From Immersiella caudata (Eukaryota > Ascomycota > Sordariomycetes > Sordariales > Lasiosphaeriaceae), in assembly GCA_030512335.1 (NCBI GenBank), contig JAULSU010000003.1, positions 4,960,001-5,024,000 of the forward strand: a stretch of DNA of 64,000 bases, read 5' to 3'. Below are positions 46,314 to 56,328 of this stretch, one piece after another. The position numbers were made by a program, and so were the translations under genes. Below the pieces are notes generated by a model. That model did no database searches and was not told where the DNA came from. It was given only the letters and a program-made list of their open reading frames with translations. Position 1 is the stretch's first letter; the number at the start of each line of letters is the position of its first letter.

Positions 46314-48299
46314 TACAGATGTCCACACCAAAAGTTTTGTCCAGGCGCTAGTTACGCCACCCCCTTTATATACATGCTCAGGCTTCCACCCCCTTTTTCG
46401 GCCCTCTTTATATTCATTCCCTCCCCTTAATTGAATAATTTGCTTAACATGCCAAGGAATCCTCTCAATCCAGGCCTGAATCTGTTCCAGCTTCAATTCT
46501 TTCCAGTAACGCTCCCACTTTTTGATAGCCTCTTGACGGCTTTTTAAAGCCCCTTTTTTCGTAGTGTATCTTTTCATCTATGGCTAATATGGCTCAATTA
46601 GATTTAGGTCAGGCGAGTTACCTAGCTAAAGGAGTCGTTTAACTTAGTAAAAACTGTAAATCCGATCTTAGATATAATGAGCGTGTGATGGAGCGCCATC
46701 TTCTTAAACTATTGTACTAGGTTGATTATTTTCACACTCTTTTGTAAAAGGAAAGAGTTTAGGAAGAAGGATTTTTGTTTAATAACGATACCAGTTAATC
46801 CCACCCTTAGATTCTCTAACCAGTTTGCCATTTTTTTTGTTCTATCTCCACTGGGGTTTCCGGCCAGGAATAAGGGTGTTACGACCTCTGGCCTGTCGAC
46901 AGGCGGTCGGCAGGGTCGTTAGATAGAATGGGTGGGCAGAGAGGAGTAGTGCAGAGGCAAGTCCTTACAGACGGGGGTTCACTGGTCAAGGATGGTCGTA
47001 TGTCACTATAAGACAGAGCAACACTCCAAGTGTTGGTGCAGTAGGACACAATCGAAGGTAGTTCAATTGACGAGCGAATACTTGCGTGAGGAACAGAAGG
47101 TTCCTCACACCATCGTGGGTACGATGATGGCTATCTATACTAACTAATGGAGATGTAACTTGTACCTCTGCTCTGTTGCTCGGTACTCCTTAGGGCAGAG
47201 CGACAGAGCAGGTGCTCTGTCGGCTCTAGATGTTCTGTACAGAGCGCACCGAGCTTCCAGAGCAGGCAGTGTGGGGTTCCCCCACACTGTGTTTAATACG
47301 GTGGCGCCTGCGGGGACACGTCGGCCCGTTCCGGCCACAAGGGTGGCCCGCAGGTCGTCACAAAGGGCTAATAATAACCTCCTTATTCCAGTTTAAAGCT
47401 CCCATTTCTTTTGAAAGACAGGGTCCAGCTTTTTATTCATCTTCTCAATAGCTTTCTCTACTTGTTCTTTTTCTTATTTTATTTCTGGAAGCTAATAATA
47501 AAAAGGACCTTTCTTATTATAAGAAAAACAACCCTAAAACATAAACTCAGAATATCCTTTCTAACACTTACAAATAGCGCTTCGTATAAATCGTTTATCT
47601 TTTGTCCTCTAGATTTGATAACCACTATAACGATGAAAAAGAATAACAGCTGTTTTATCTAATTAAATTACTTATTTCTAATCCTTTAAAGTCTAATCTT
47701 AATAAGTTAAACACTATTAAAGGCGATTATCCTTTATCTTCTTCGTTAATCCAGGCTTCCTTATCGGTTTAGTTTTCTTAAAACCTGTTTTTTTAAGGAT
47801 CTGAAGGATCGTTATAGCTGAGATCTTAATCCCCTCAAGGCTAAGCTCACCAGCTAGATTAGCAGCAGTTTTCTCACGCCCGTATCGATTAGTTCGCACC
47901 TTAGTGATAACTTTCTTAATATTCTCAGGGGTGTGTTTTAATGGACAGCCAGAACGGGGAGCATCTTCAAGCCATTTATCCTTTAGAAGAAACGGCCGGT
48001 AATTCGGCTTAAACCACGCTTAATAGCTCGAGCATAGATACGATTAATCTGTCAAACAGATATACCAGTTTCTTTATAGATTTAAACAGAAGTCTTCCCA
48101 CTAACTAGAGATCTTAACGTAACAATAAAAGCTCGTGTGGTAAGACTAGTATTAGGAGGCATTTTGTTGTGTTGACAGGTTGATGTGCGGGGTTTCTGGT
48201 CTGGGGCGGGGTAGGTGGCTAAAACGGCCAGAATAATATGTATATAAAGGGGGTGGCGTAACTAGCGCCTGGACAAAACTTTTGGGGTGGACATCCGTA
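46314..48299 (-). mobile_element. Tc1/mariner-like transposon, copy A2, with nested solo LTR
   Basis: Inverted repeats start TACAGATGTCC (46314) and end GGACATCCGTA (48299), with TA at both borders. It is 1.5 kb without the nested LTR. The minus-strand transposase is better preserved than in copy A1. 47899-47717 contains NRYGREKTAANLAGELSLEG, then SAITILQILKKTGFKKTKPI and KPGLTKKIK (HTH region). 46577-46284 contains MKRYTTKKGALKSRQEAIKK and ERIPWHVKQIIQLRGG (the C-terminal end of the DDE domain). Confidence 0.93.
46877..47362 (-). mobile_element. Solo Gypsy LTR inside the Tc1/mariner (TSD AAGGG)
   Basis: 486 bp between a perfect duplication AAGGG (46872-46876 and 47363-47367). The empty site is visible in copy A1 near 16320. 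It is almost free of RIP changes. It carries the GCTCTG-type U3 variant and a CCCCACACTG palindrome near 47275. Confidence 0.95.
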
Positions 48300-48555
48300 T
48301 AGTTAGTTTAATTAACAAAGCGAATACTTATATCTAAGGAACCAGAAAGATTCCGTACTCTTTAACATTAAGTGGGTATAAAGGCAGAGCGCCATAAAGG
48401 CCCTACTTTTATCGTTATCTCGGCCTCTGTAAGCAGGGGTGCTAAGACCTATAGAGGCCACAGTGTCCACACAGTGCTTATTCACTTACATACTGTTCCA
48501 CACGTGGGGATACGTCGGCCCGCCCCGGCCACAAGAGTGGCTCGCAGATCGTCAC

Positions 48556-49730
48556 ATTTTCTTAATTGAGGTGGTGGTGTCGCAGGTGGTGTCGGTGGTC
48601 TGTGGGGAGGACATGTGCAGCTGGGACGAGCTGATAGGGGCGGTTGAGGCGTGCGGGGACCTGCAGGTGGGCAGACCGTATGATTTGGGCATGGCGGTGC
48701 CGATCCTGGCGACGGCGAGGGCGAGGGAGCTTTGGGGGAGGGTCTAAGATGGGGGCTGTTGGAGTTGCTGGTTAGGCATCGGGGTTTTGACGCGACGGAC
48801 AGGAGGGACAAGGTCTTTGCGCTGCTTGGGTTGGTGGATGGGGATGAGGCGGAGAGGCTCAGATTTAGCCCGAGGTATGAGATGGACTGGACGGCAAGGG
48901 AGGCGTATGTGGATTTGGCGCGGAGAGTGTTGGAGGCGAGCGGGAAGTTGGATATTCTGAGTGTTTCTGCTCCTGTGCTTGCGAAGGAGGGTGAAGAGGC
49001 GTTGGAGCTGCCTTCTTGAGTGACTGATTGGAGTCGTCCGGCAGCGGTCGAATCGCTGGTGGAGTTCGCACTCCCGGATCTCGTTGAGATGGTGCGAAGG
49101 GTTCCTGAACTTGCCGAGGAGCTTGCGAGCTTACAGGAGCCGCTAAGGCTTCCACCTGTATTCGCTGCGGCCCCGTGCTCGCCATGTCCCGTTCACTTCG
49201 AACAACGAAGAGGACAGCCCCAGCTCGGCATCGAAGGACATGTCATCGATGTGGTGGAACGCGTGGGCATGGCTACCGTTGACACAAGCTCAGTCGTGGC
49301 CCACGGACAGCTGATGGCCGCCAAGTCGGTGTGGGATATTCTATCAGCCGTCCCAAGGATGATCCGAGGCGGAGCTGCCGAGAATGCGCTCGCGTGGATG
49401 AACTGGGAGGATGTGGCCGAGCTCAAGACACGAGAGCAATACGTGACAGGCGGGAATATGCGAGACATGTACTGGAAAACGTTTCTGGGCGGACACGGAA
49501 AACAGAATCAGGAGGAGTGGAAGCGTGAACGAGACAGCTGGGAGACTTTGGTGTCTGAGTATCGCACGCCCGCCCAATTCGGGCTTCAGGAGTCAGGAGT
49601 CGGGTCTTCCTTGTATGGTTTCCATGCTCCCAAAGCGACCTCGGACTTGTGTTTTTTTTTTTTGCGGCGGTGTTTCGGAATTTTCTTCTTTGAGTACCGG
49701 GGCAGTAGCTCGGATGTAGCTCGGAAGTGA
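48556..49730 (+). pseudogene. HET-domain protein, 5' end lost at the island border, Trp-to-stop
   Basis: It begins immediately after the LTR with VVVSQVVSVVCGEDMCSWDE, the WV.QE..L block of HET domains, so the start of the gene is missing. After a frame change near 48730 it continues GFDATDRRDKVFALLGLV and YVDLARRVLEASGKLDILS. Then LPS is followed by TGA (49017-49019) and VTDWSRP; the family reads LPSWVTDWS here, so TGG became TGA. The same frame runs on through GIEGHVIDVVERVG and YVTGGNMRDMYWKTFLGGH. The true 3' end is uncertain because the last codons cross a T-run at 49650. Allorecognition role inferred from the family; this copy is not functional as read. Confidence 0.82.
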
Positions 49731-50148
49731 TCAATCAAAGCGGTTTGCCTAGACGATTCTTCCCGAGATCGCATTTCCAGGCCCGACCCGAAGTCCTCTG
49801 ACTGACCGTAGGTAATAACCTTTTAGCTAACAATTAATCCAGAGGCAGTGCAACAGCACCACGAGCAGCCTAAGTGGTAGTCAAATGTTCTGCAATGCTA
49901 AGGACCCCCTGCATGCCCGCATTGAATCTCACGGTGGGATTCTCACATACCAGCGAGGCAGCTGTCATAGTCCAACTTACCTAGAGAAGCTATCAGCTGA
50001 TCCGTGTATAAGAGTTCATGCAATATATTCTCATATCCTACTTCAGCCGTCTACAGTCTATGAGCCAGCTCGATGCTATGCCCATCAATGCATGCTTAAA
50101 TGGGAGGATGCCTATCACACCGTGGCTCTAAATGATGCCCTTTACTGC
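49731..50148. other. Intergenic, no gene supported
   Basis: Between the 3' ends of the HET remnant and the membrane-protein gene. A plus-strand open frame at 49885-50190 has no recognisable family and overlaps the neighbour's 3' end. Confidence 0.5.
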
Positions 50149-52023
50149 TCAGCAGATCACCTCCCTTCCTTGATTCACCACAGCCATTGACTCTGTTTTG
50201 GCCTGAGCCTCAAGACCGGCATAAGTCCGACCTGGCTGCCAATCCGCCAACCTTCTCCCCGAGGTTCCAGCCAGCTGAGCACGAACCCCCTGGACATACT
50301 CGTATTGGTCCTTTACACCCCAGAAGATAGTGCTGTTGCCTTCATCTCCCCAATCATCCACCAGCGCCGCCAGCGCCCTCACGTCACCATAAGTTGCAGG
50401 CTGCGGCCCTTTGGGCTGATAACGGATGATGTATTCCGCGCAGCCTGCAAGGATGAGAAACAAGACAGAAACAGTAACCAGTGGAAGGATAGCCAAAAAG
50501 AGTTTAATGATGCAGGCAACGCCAAAGCTGGAGATCCACGGTACGATGGCCTTGAAGACAAAAACAAAGCAGGTTGGCCAGCTCCGCAGCCCATCCAAAA
50601 AAGAATTCGACTCCGGACTCGCTCCGGTGGTAGTCGCTCGGCGCCAGATGGCTTCGTCTCGTGTTAACCCGGCGAGGACATCTGCCAGGTGCAAGCCAAA
50701 GAGAAGAATGGAGAGGAAACATGACTGGATGAGCAGGCCAGCCCACTCCATACGAAGCCTCCTAAACCCGGCGTTGTATTGGACCGCCAACAGGCCAAAG
50801 TACCTCCAGACGGTTAGGAAGTCGGCATTGTCTTCGAGGGCCCGGACGCGGTCGAGGGTGGCTTTGCCTTGGACAGAGGCAACGATGGAGACGGCGATGG
50901 TGATGACGGTCTGGAGAGCAAATATGGCCCAGATGCCGTTCGTGATGGTTCGAGCAGCAGGGATCGTGGCGAGCATTGAGGGTTGTCTGGTAGTTGTTTC
51001 CGACAAGGTCAAGTTCTGGCGATTTCTGTTGGTTTCAGCTCCGTGGAGCAGCCGCTGTGAAGCCCTGGCAGTTGCGAGAGGGTTGGAGTTCCATGTGCCG
51101 ACGACGTGTTCTGACGCGTCGTGGATGAGACACCAAGTGCAGATGGTAGATTGCAAGAGGAGACCAATGCCGAGGCCCAAGAGCCCCCAGGCGTTGAAGC
51201 TGATGCCAAACCGGTCTGGGCCAAAGTCAGCGTCAAAGTTATAGATGTAAGATCCCGCTCGTTCCCCGTATCCGAAGACAGCCGTGACGGTGACCGGGAA
51301 CATTGTCATGGAGGCCCCGCCGTAGGTCAATGCCAGACCGAGACTTGACACGAGGTTTGCAGGCCACGCATTTGGGCCGTGTTCCTTGGAAAAGGTGAAC
51401 AGTCGCAGGTTGGTGTTGTGTCGAAGCCGCCCCTCGCGCCAGAGAGCCCAGCGAAGAGTGGTTGAGTGAATTGAGTCGAGGGCGAGGGATATCGACGCAA
51501 TGGCGACTTGCAGGAGGACGGGAATGATAACCATGGCGGCGTTTGATACTCCGTAGACGCGATGGTCGATCATGTATGGTGCGATGCTTGGTTCCAGCCA
51601 AGTCACACCAACGGGCCCGATCAGAGCAGCTCTGAAGGCCAGCCAGTGTGGAATTGGCAGAGGGCCTGCCCTGATGATGTATATCGCCATGGTTATCGAC
51701 GTGATTGCTGCACCCCAAGCAAGAACCAACCCGACAATGCAGAGATCTCTCGTCCAGAGCCCACGATTGAGGGTTTCGGCCTGCGCCTCCAATATCGGGG
51801 TGTTCGAGTCGGGTTTGGCCTGTTGCGCTTGTTCGGAAGAGAAAACGCTTTCATGATGATGGAGATGCCCGTACCGGTCCCAGGGCCAGCTCGCGGGACG
51901 GAGGCTCCGTCTTTTCGTCGCCGTCATTGTGTTTGTTTCGGCAACAATGGTATTGTGGCAATGAGTTACAAGGAACGCGATGCAGAGGGGAGACCGCCAG
52001 TGGGGAGGAGTGGAAAGGGGCAT
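50149..52023 (-). CDS. Multi-pass membrane protein of unknown function
   Basis: A single open frame of 624 codons without introns. It has eight or nine predicted hydrophobic segments, at roughly residues 95-117, 125-145, 160-185, 224-250, 272-297, 365-390, 430-455, 485-512 and 515-540. The soluble N-terminus is rich in His and Gln, and the soluble C-tail includes YGDVRALAALVDDWGDE, FWGVKD and AGTSG. That tail pattern (a sentence-like W.KD then AGTSG close to the end) recurs in large uncharacterised families of fungal membrane proteins. The first ATG is at 52023, but a second at 51927 (MTATKRRSLRP) would remove a mildly hydrophobic leader and may be the real start. No transport motif is recognised. 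Confidence 0.75.
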   Translation of the reverse strand: MPLSTPPHWRSPLCIAFLVTHCHNTIVAETNTMTATKRRSLRPASWPWDRYGHLHHHESVFSSEQAQQAKPDSNTPILEAQAETLNRGLWTRDLCIVGLVLAWGAAITSITMAIYIIRAGPLPIPHWLAFRAALIGPVGVTWLEPSIAPYMIDHRVYGVSNAAMVIIPVLLQVAIASISLALDSIHSTTLRWALWREGRLRHNTNLRLFTFSKEHGPNAWPANLVSSLGLALTYGGASMTMFPVTVTAVFGYGERAGSYIYNFDADFGPDRFGISFNAWGLLGLGIGLLLQSTICTWCLIHDASEHVVGTWNSNPLATARASQRLLHGAETNRNRQNLTLSETTTRQPSMLATIPAARTITNGIWAIFALQTVITIAVSIVASVQGKATLDRVRALEDNADFLTVWRYFGLLAVQYNAGFRRLRMEWAGLLIQSCFLSILLFGLHLADVLAGLTRDEAIWRRATTTGASPESNSFLDGLRSWPTCFVFVFKAIVPWISSFGVACIIKLFLAILPLVTVSVLFLILAGCAEYIIRYQPKGPQPATYGDVRALAALVDDWGDEGNSTIFWGVKDQYEYVQGVRAQLAGTSGRRLADWQPGRTYAGLEAQAKTESMAVVNQGREVIC

Positions 52024-52576
52024 ACCATGCCAAAGTCACCGTGTCAATCACATGTGAGTCAAATAGTGCGATCGAGCTCAAACGATAGGTCAATCGGCGA
52101 CGCGTCCCCTGAATGGTTGAGGAATTGGTTGCACCATGACTGTTTGACCGACCCAAGAGGGGGGCGCAGCTGGGACGACGTGTGCATGCAACCGCCGGAT
52201 CGCCAATAGAGGGCTTGGGAAAGAACAGCTAGTTCGGTGAGTTAAAGCATGCTGCAAGCCACCACAGTTGAGACGCTAAGACGGGCAAATCATGTTGAAT
52301 TTTCGAGCCCTCATCGGTCCAAGACTGCCAGACTGCATACGCTGCGGTTGACGCGTCGGCGTTGGGGAGGCAGCCTAGAATTTGATTGTAGGACATCGAC
52401 ATGAGTTGGTGAAGGACTTTGTTTGGAAAGGGGAAAGAGCACCTGCCTGAGATGAAATGTTTAAAAAGAAGACCAATGCCCTGGCTTGTCTCTGCTCCTG
52501 CCAGATTTCCAAGGCTACTCACTTCGACCTAAAAACGATAGCACCTTCCCGCAAGCTTTTAGCGGAGCGAATCAAG
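52024..52576. other. Divergent promoter region
   Basis: Lies between the starts of the membrane protein (minus) and the small secreted protein (plus). No other supported gene. Confidence 0.45.
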
Positions 52577-53064
52577 ATGCTCCTCTCAGCGCTCCTCTTG
52601 CCACTCGCTGGAGTCACAACCGTCCTCGCGTCGGATTCTTGGGACGATGCAAGGTATGTCGCTCCTCTCCTAGAATCAATAGAGGGTTCTCAAACTCACG
52701 ACGACGATGGGACTACAGCCAAAAGCCCGTGGCAAAACCCCTACCGGTTTCTCAATGCCTGTTCAAGGGGGAATACCAGTGCCCTATACCATGCGAGGTG
52801 GGCATAGACTGCAATTATAATTGCATCTTGCCCCCCAACTTTGAGAAGATCACGAAGCCGGTTCGTAGCACGTTCGATCTCTTTAGTCTCGCCTTTGGCT
52901 TTGATTTTCCTCAGAATTATAAGCTTTGCCCGGTTGGCAAATGCGAGCCAAAGACCTGTCTTTGCAGAGAGAACGTGCACAAGCTGCTTACCGCATTTCT
53001 CCTGCACGATGAGAATGGCCCTCACAAGGAGTTTGAGGCCTCGAACGAGAAGGAGGAGCTGTGA
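52577..53064 (+). CDS. Small secreted cysteine-rich protein (140 aa, effector-like)
   Basis: Two exons, 52577-52653 and 52719-53064, separated by a 65-bp intron with GTATGT..CTACAG borders; the splice gives one clean frame. The product begins MLLSALLLPLAGVTTVLAS, a textbook signal peptide. The mature part has nine cysteines in two clusters, C-x7-C-x3-C-x5-C-x3-C and, after a ~40-residue spacer, C-x4-C-x4-C-x-C. It ends in the acidic tail ASNEKEEL. Size, signal peptide and Cys pairing pattern fit secreted effector or toxin-like fungal proteins, but there is no family I recognise. The last four residues, KEEL, resemble a weak ER-retention signal, so residence in the ER is an alternative. An odd number of cysteines leaves one free. 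Confidence 0.7.
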
Positions 53065-53597
53065 TGAGTACTGGGGGCTCTGAAGGGCCAAGAAATGGGA
53101 TCATGAAACGCCAAGAGAAAAAAAGAGGCTGGTTTCGCAACTTTGTATTCTTAGTTTGGATCTGTCAACGGATAGCGACACTGGAAGACTGGCAAGGCCT
53201 TTTTAATTTCTCATTTCCTCTGCCAGCAAGTCCACCTTCAAAGTCGCGTCTTTCCTCGCAAATTTGCTCCCATTCAGGCTTTCTCCACCCAACCCCTACA
53301 TTGCATTGCCCATCATGCCGCCAAAGAGGGGAGAAAAGCGACCGCTGGAAGAGGCTGACACCAACCCCACAACAGCTCCTGCTCCAAGGGCAAAGTGCCA
53401 GACAACCATGTCCTCTGCACGGTACAAGACAGATAGTGTTGTAAATTCATAAGCGTTCTTGTATTTTCACACAATTCCTCGAGTTTCCCGGCTGACCGCA
53501 TCCTCGGCTGTCCGCAGGACTCGGGTGACTTCGCCCACGAGATAGCCCACCCGTTCCTCCCCGTTGTCCGAGGGCTTTCATCATCTGGGTCTCATCT
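53065..53597. other. Intergenic with one short open frame
   Basis: Contains the 45-codon frame listed separately and otherwise nothing recognised. Confidence 0.45.
53315..53452 (+). CDS. Short basic open frame, hypothetical
   Basis: 45 codons beginning MPPKRGEKRPLEEADTN. The Lys/Arg/Pro-rich start looks like the beginning of a nuclear protein, but it ends soon after and no continuation through an intron was found. It may be a relic of a larger gene or chance. Confidence 0.25.
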   Translation: MPPKRGEKRPLEEADTNPTTAPAPRAKCQTTMSSARYKTDSVVNS

Positions 53598-54392
53598 TCA
53601 CGCCTTCATGCTGCGCAAGTCTTTCCCCACTTCCCTCCGTTCCCTGGAGAACAGTCCCAAAGTCTCTGCCACGTACTCGCTATCCCAATAAGCTGCGTAC
53701 ATCACCAAGTCCCTGCAGAGGTCACACGGCTTACACCGCGGAGGCAGCGGTTTCCCGTTTCCAACTTTCCCCTTCGCCACTCCATCTACCAACACCCGCT
53801 CATACCGCACGGTCCCGATCCTCTCAAAACCCAGCTTCTCAGCGACCGCAATGGACGCTGTGTTGGCAGTACTGGCGTGCCACTCCACCCGATGCAGACC
53901 CAACCCTCCCTCCACCTGTGGGCGGAACGCGTACTGTAAGAGGAGCCGAGCTGCAGCCGTTGCTATGCCGCGACCCCGATACTCAGCAAAGATCTGGACG
54001 AAGCTGATCTCAACGGCAAAGTCTTCAGGGGTTGCGTTACTGAAAGAGATGATGCCGACCATTTCGCCTTCTGCCGACTCGACAGAAGGGGCTCTGGACT
54101 TGTCGATGATGGCGAACGTAAATGCGTATTCGTCGTCAGCAAGAAGTTGGATGAGGCCTGAGACGAAGTGGTCGACGGACTCGTAGGGGCCGTTAGCTGT
54201 GTGCGCGAATGCGAGTGGGTCGGTTGAAGTGTGACCGTACGCTCTCTGTGCGTGGGCCGACATCTGGGGGCTGTCAGGAGTATATCCATTGTATTGACCA
54301 ATATGGCTAGATCTTACTTCAAATGGAACCAGCTTGATTCGGGTGTCTTCCAGACATTGTATCGGGAAACAAAAGTTGTAGTTCTGGTACAT
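53598..54392 (-). CDS. GNAT-family N-acetyltransferase (RimJ/RimL-like)
   Basis: 264 codons in one exon. The GNAT fold is visible. An N-terminal strand reads TRIKLVPFEV. A central block GEMVGIISFSNATPEDFAVEI is followed by the acetyl-CoA-binding motif A, FAEYRGRGIATAAARLLLQ (R-G-x-G-x-A). Next comes LHRVEWHASTANTASIAVAE, then KLGFERIGTVRYERVL (motif B). This is the layout of the Acetyltransf_3 subgroup that modifies protein N-termini or small amines; the substrate cannot be told. The tail contains a CKPCDLC cysteine cluster (CKPCDLCRDLVMYAAYWDS), which is less usual. Probably cytosolic. Intact, and divergent from the FAD monooxygenase. Confidence 0.9.
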   Translation of the reverse strand: MYQNYNFCFPIQCLEDTRIKLVPFEVRSSHIGQYNGYTPDSPQMSAHAQRAYGHTSTDPLAFAHTANGPYESVDHFVSGLIQLLADDEYAFTFAIIDKSRAPSVESAEGEMVGIISFSNATPEDFAVEISFVQIFAEYRGRGIATAAARLLLQYAFRPQVEGGLGLHRVEWHASTANTASIAVAEKLGFERIGTVRYERVLVDGVAKGKVGNGKPLPPRCKPCDLCRDLVMYAAYWDSEYVAETLGLFSRERREVGKDLRSMKA

Positions 54393-54993
54393 GGTGAACG
54401 AAGAAGTCGGTTTTGGTGTGTTTGCTTCAAGTAGCTTCCAGTAGATTGGACACAGGATTGATCTTGATCGTGTCGTGCATCAGAGCCTCGACACCTCTAG
54501 AATATAGGAAAAGAGTGCTCTCATTGTATACATGTCCTCGTCGACAGGATGGTGTGGCTGAACGCGGATGAAACCGGATGAATCATCTTGAGTCACTACA
54601 GCTGGTGTTACATCTTCCATTGCTTGGGGATTCAGTTCGGGAAGGAAATGCAACAACAGAGTCACCCTGTACTGCATGCATGTAGTGTAGGTAATTTACG
54701 ATGTTTAATAACGCTGCTTGTAATGCAGCTTATACAGGGTCGGTTTTGTCAAACTCATTTGGTGTCTGGGTAACGTGTTTTCGCACGGAGCCGGAGGCCC
54801 CTCTCCTGGAATGAGCCCCCCCTTCCTGGTGTTCCTTCCCGCTTCCTCCAGTGTCGGACGCAGGCGGGTAGCGCGGGACATACCATTCGGCGGCTGATAA
54901 AAGCCAAGAATGCCCCCCGCACTCGGCACAACAACTTCAACTTTTGACTTTGTTTGTCAGTTCTTGGCTTTTCCCCTTTTTTGAGTGTCCATC
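54393..54993. promoter_or_regulatory. Divergent intergenic region, GNAT / FAD monooxygenase
   Basis: 600 bp holding both 5' flanks. No further gene supported. Confidence 0.45.
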
Positions 54994-56328
54994 ATGAGCG
55001 AAGCGGGCACCAAGCCGGCCAAAGTGGCCATCGTCGGGGCGGGCCTTACCGGTCTCCTGACGGCGCATGGCCTCAAGAAAGCAGGGTTCGACGTCGCAAT
55101 CTTCGACCAAGAAACCGGTCTCGACATGCGCAGGCGCGACTGGCCGCTCATGCTGCACTGGGCGCTCCCAACCTTCAACAGTCTCGTGTCGGAGTCGGTG
55201 CTCGAAAACTTCCCCAAAGCGCTCTGCAACCGCTATCTCGACTTTTCCGACCCCGAGAGCAGCACGATGCTGTGCGCCAACGGTATGACGGGCGAGACTC
55301 TCTTCAAAAGCGCCGTCCCTGGAATGCGCCGCGTGTCTCGCAAGCGCCTGCGCGGCGTCCTGGCCGCTGAACTCGACGATGGAACCATTCAATGGGACAA
55401 AACCCTTGAAAAAATCGACGTCGATGGCGATGATGGCCCAGCCACTCTCACTTTCTCCGATGGAACGACTTTTTCGGCAGATTTCGTGTTGGGCACGGAT
55501 GGCGCATCGTCCAAAGTGCGCGAGCTGCTCTTCCGCGGCGCCGATGTGGCACGGGTCCAACCATCGGGCTTCATGTGCGCCACAGCCATCGTCAAGCACA
55601 ATGATGCAGCAAAGGTGCAGCCCGTTCTCGGTTCGCACCCCACCGCCACCATTATCATGGGTACGGAGTCCGTTGGGGGGTGTTCCGGTATGTTGTTTCC
55701 CCCCCCCCCCCCTTTTTTTTCTTTTTTTCTTTTGCGACGAATAAACATCGTGGATGTCTTGGCGGTCACACCCATTGGTGCTAACACGACACGAAAATGA
55801 CCAGTCATGCACGCCGACAACCCTGACGATATTTCTACGTGGGCCATCACTTGGATCAAGATTTGGAGGCGCTCCAAGCTCCCAGACCCGCCTGCCAAGA
55901 ACGGCCCTGAGGCGCTGGCTTGGATTCGCGAGACCACAACCGGCCTTGCCGACCCGTTCCAATCGCAGATTCAGTGGACGAGTAGCGGTGACGACGTTTT
56001 TATCGACGAGATGCGCACTTGGGTGTCGGTTCCCTGGGATACCCTCAACGGAAGGGTTACGCTAGCTGGCGATGCCGCGCATCCGATGTTGGTGTATCGC
56101 GGTCAGGGGTTCCAGCATGCCGTCACCGATGCCGACAACTTCATCAAGGGGCTCGTCTCGGTCCGCGACGAGGGTGCAAAGAGGGAGGAGACCATCAAGG
56201 CCTATTCTGACGATGCCGCTGAGAGGGGTGCCGCAGCCGTCTCGCAGAGCTTGAAAGAGGCCGACATGTCGATGGACTTGGAGTCGGCCATGAAGATGAT
56301 CATGGCGAAGAAGGGGCATGCCAAGTGA
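54994..56328 (+). CDS. FAD-dependent monooxygenase (PHBH/UbiH-like)
   Basis: Two exons, 54994-55687 and 55805-56328, giving 405 aa. The 117-bp intron has GTATGT..CCAG borders and contains a long C-run followed by T-runs. The FAD-binding Rossmann motif is at the N-terminus (VAIVGAGLTGLLTAHGLKK, GxGxxG). The DG motif is LGTDGASSKVREL near residue 165, and the GD motif is VTLAGDAAHPMLVYRGQG near residue 335. These are the three hallmarks of class A flavoprotein hydroxylases. Such enzymes hydroxylate aromatic or polyketide substrates with NAD(P)H and O2; the substrate here is unknown. There is no signal peptide. No biosynthetic core enzyme lies nearby, so a cluster role is not supported. Intact. 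Confidence 0.92.

Larger units (their letters stand above)
33591..48555 (-). mobile_element. Chromodomain Gypsy, copy 4, old minus-strand copy broken by insertions
   Basis: Remaining pieces: 5' LTR 46140-46313 plus 48300-48555 (split by a Tc1/mariner), internal DNA 44437-46139, 36760-37599 and about 33591-34985. The internal end at 46120-46139 matches the post-LTR sequence of copy 2 (ACGTAAGTAT). It is interrupted by Gypsy copy 2 (duplication CCGAT), a pogo-like element (34985-36760) and the Tc1/mariner. It is heavily RIPed with no open reading frames. The left end is uncertain. Confidence 0.65.
46140..48555 (-). repeat. 5' LTR of Gypsy copy 4, split by a Tc1/mariner
   Basis: LTR pieces 46140-46313 and 48300-48555 join to one LTR once the TA-flanked transposon is removed. 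It ends GATCGTCACA at 48555, where balanced host coding sequence of a HET gene begins at once. This LTR therefore marks the right border of the island. Confidence 0.85.

Noticed and set aside
50426..51244. 272-codon plus-strand frame
   Set aside because: Antisense to the membrane protein, Arg/Ser-rich with no hydrophobic pattern or domain.
54937..55962. 341-codon minus-strand frame opposite the FAD monooxygenase
   Set aside because: It spans the sense intron and mirrors the GC-rich sense codons; the plus strand has all three flavoprotein motifs.
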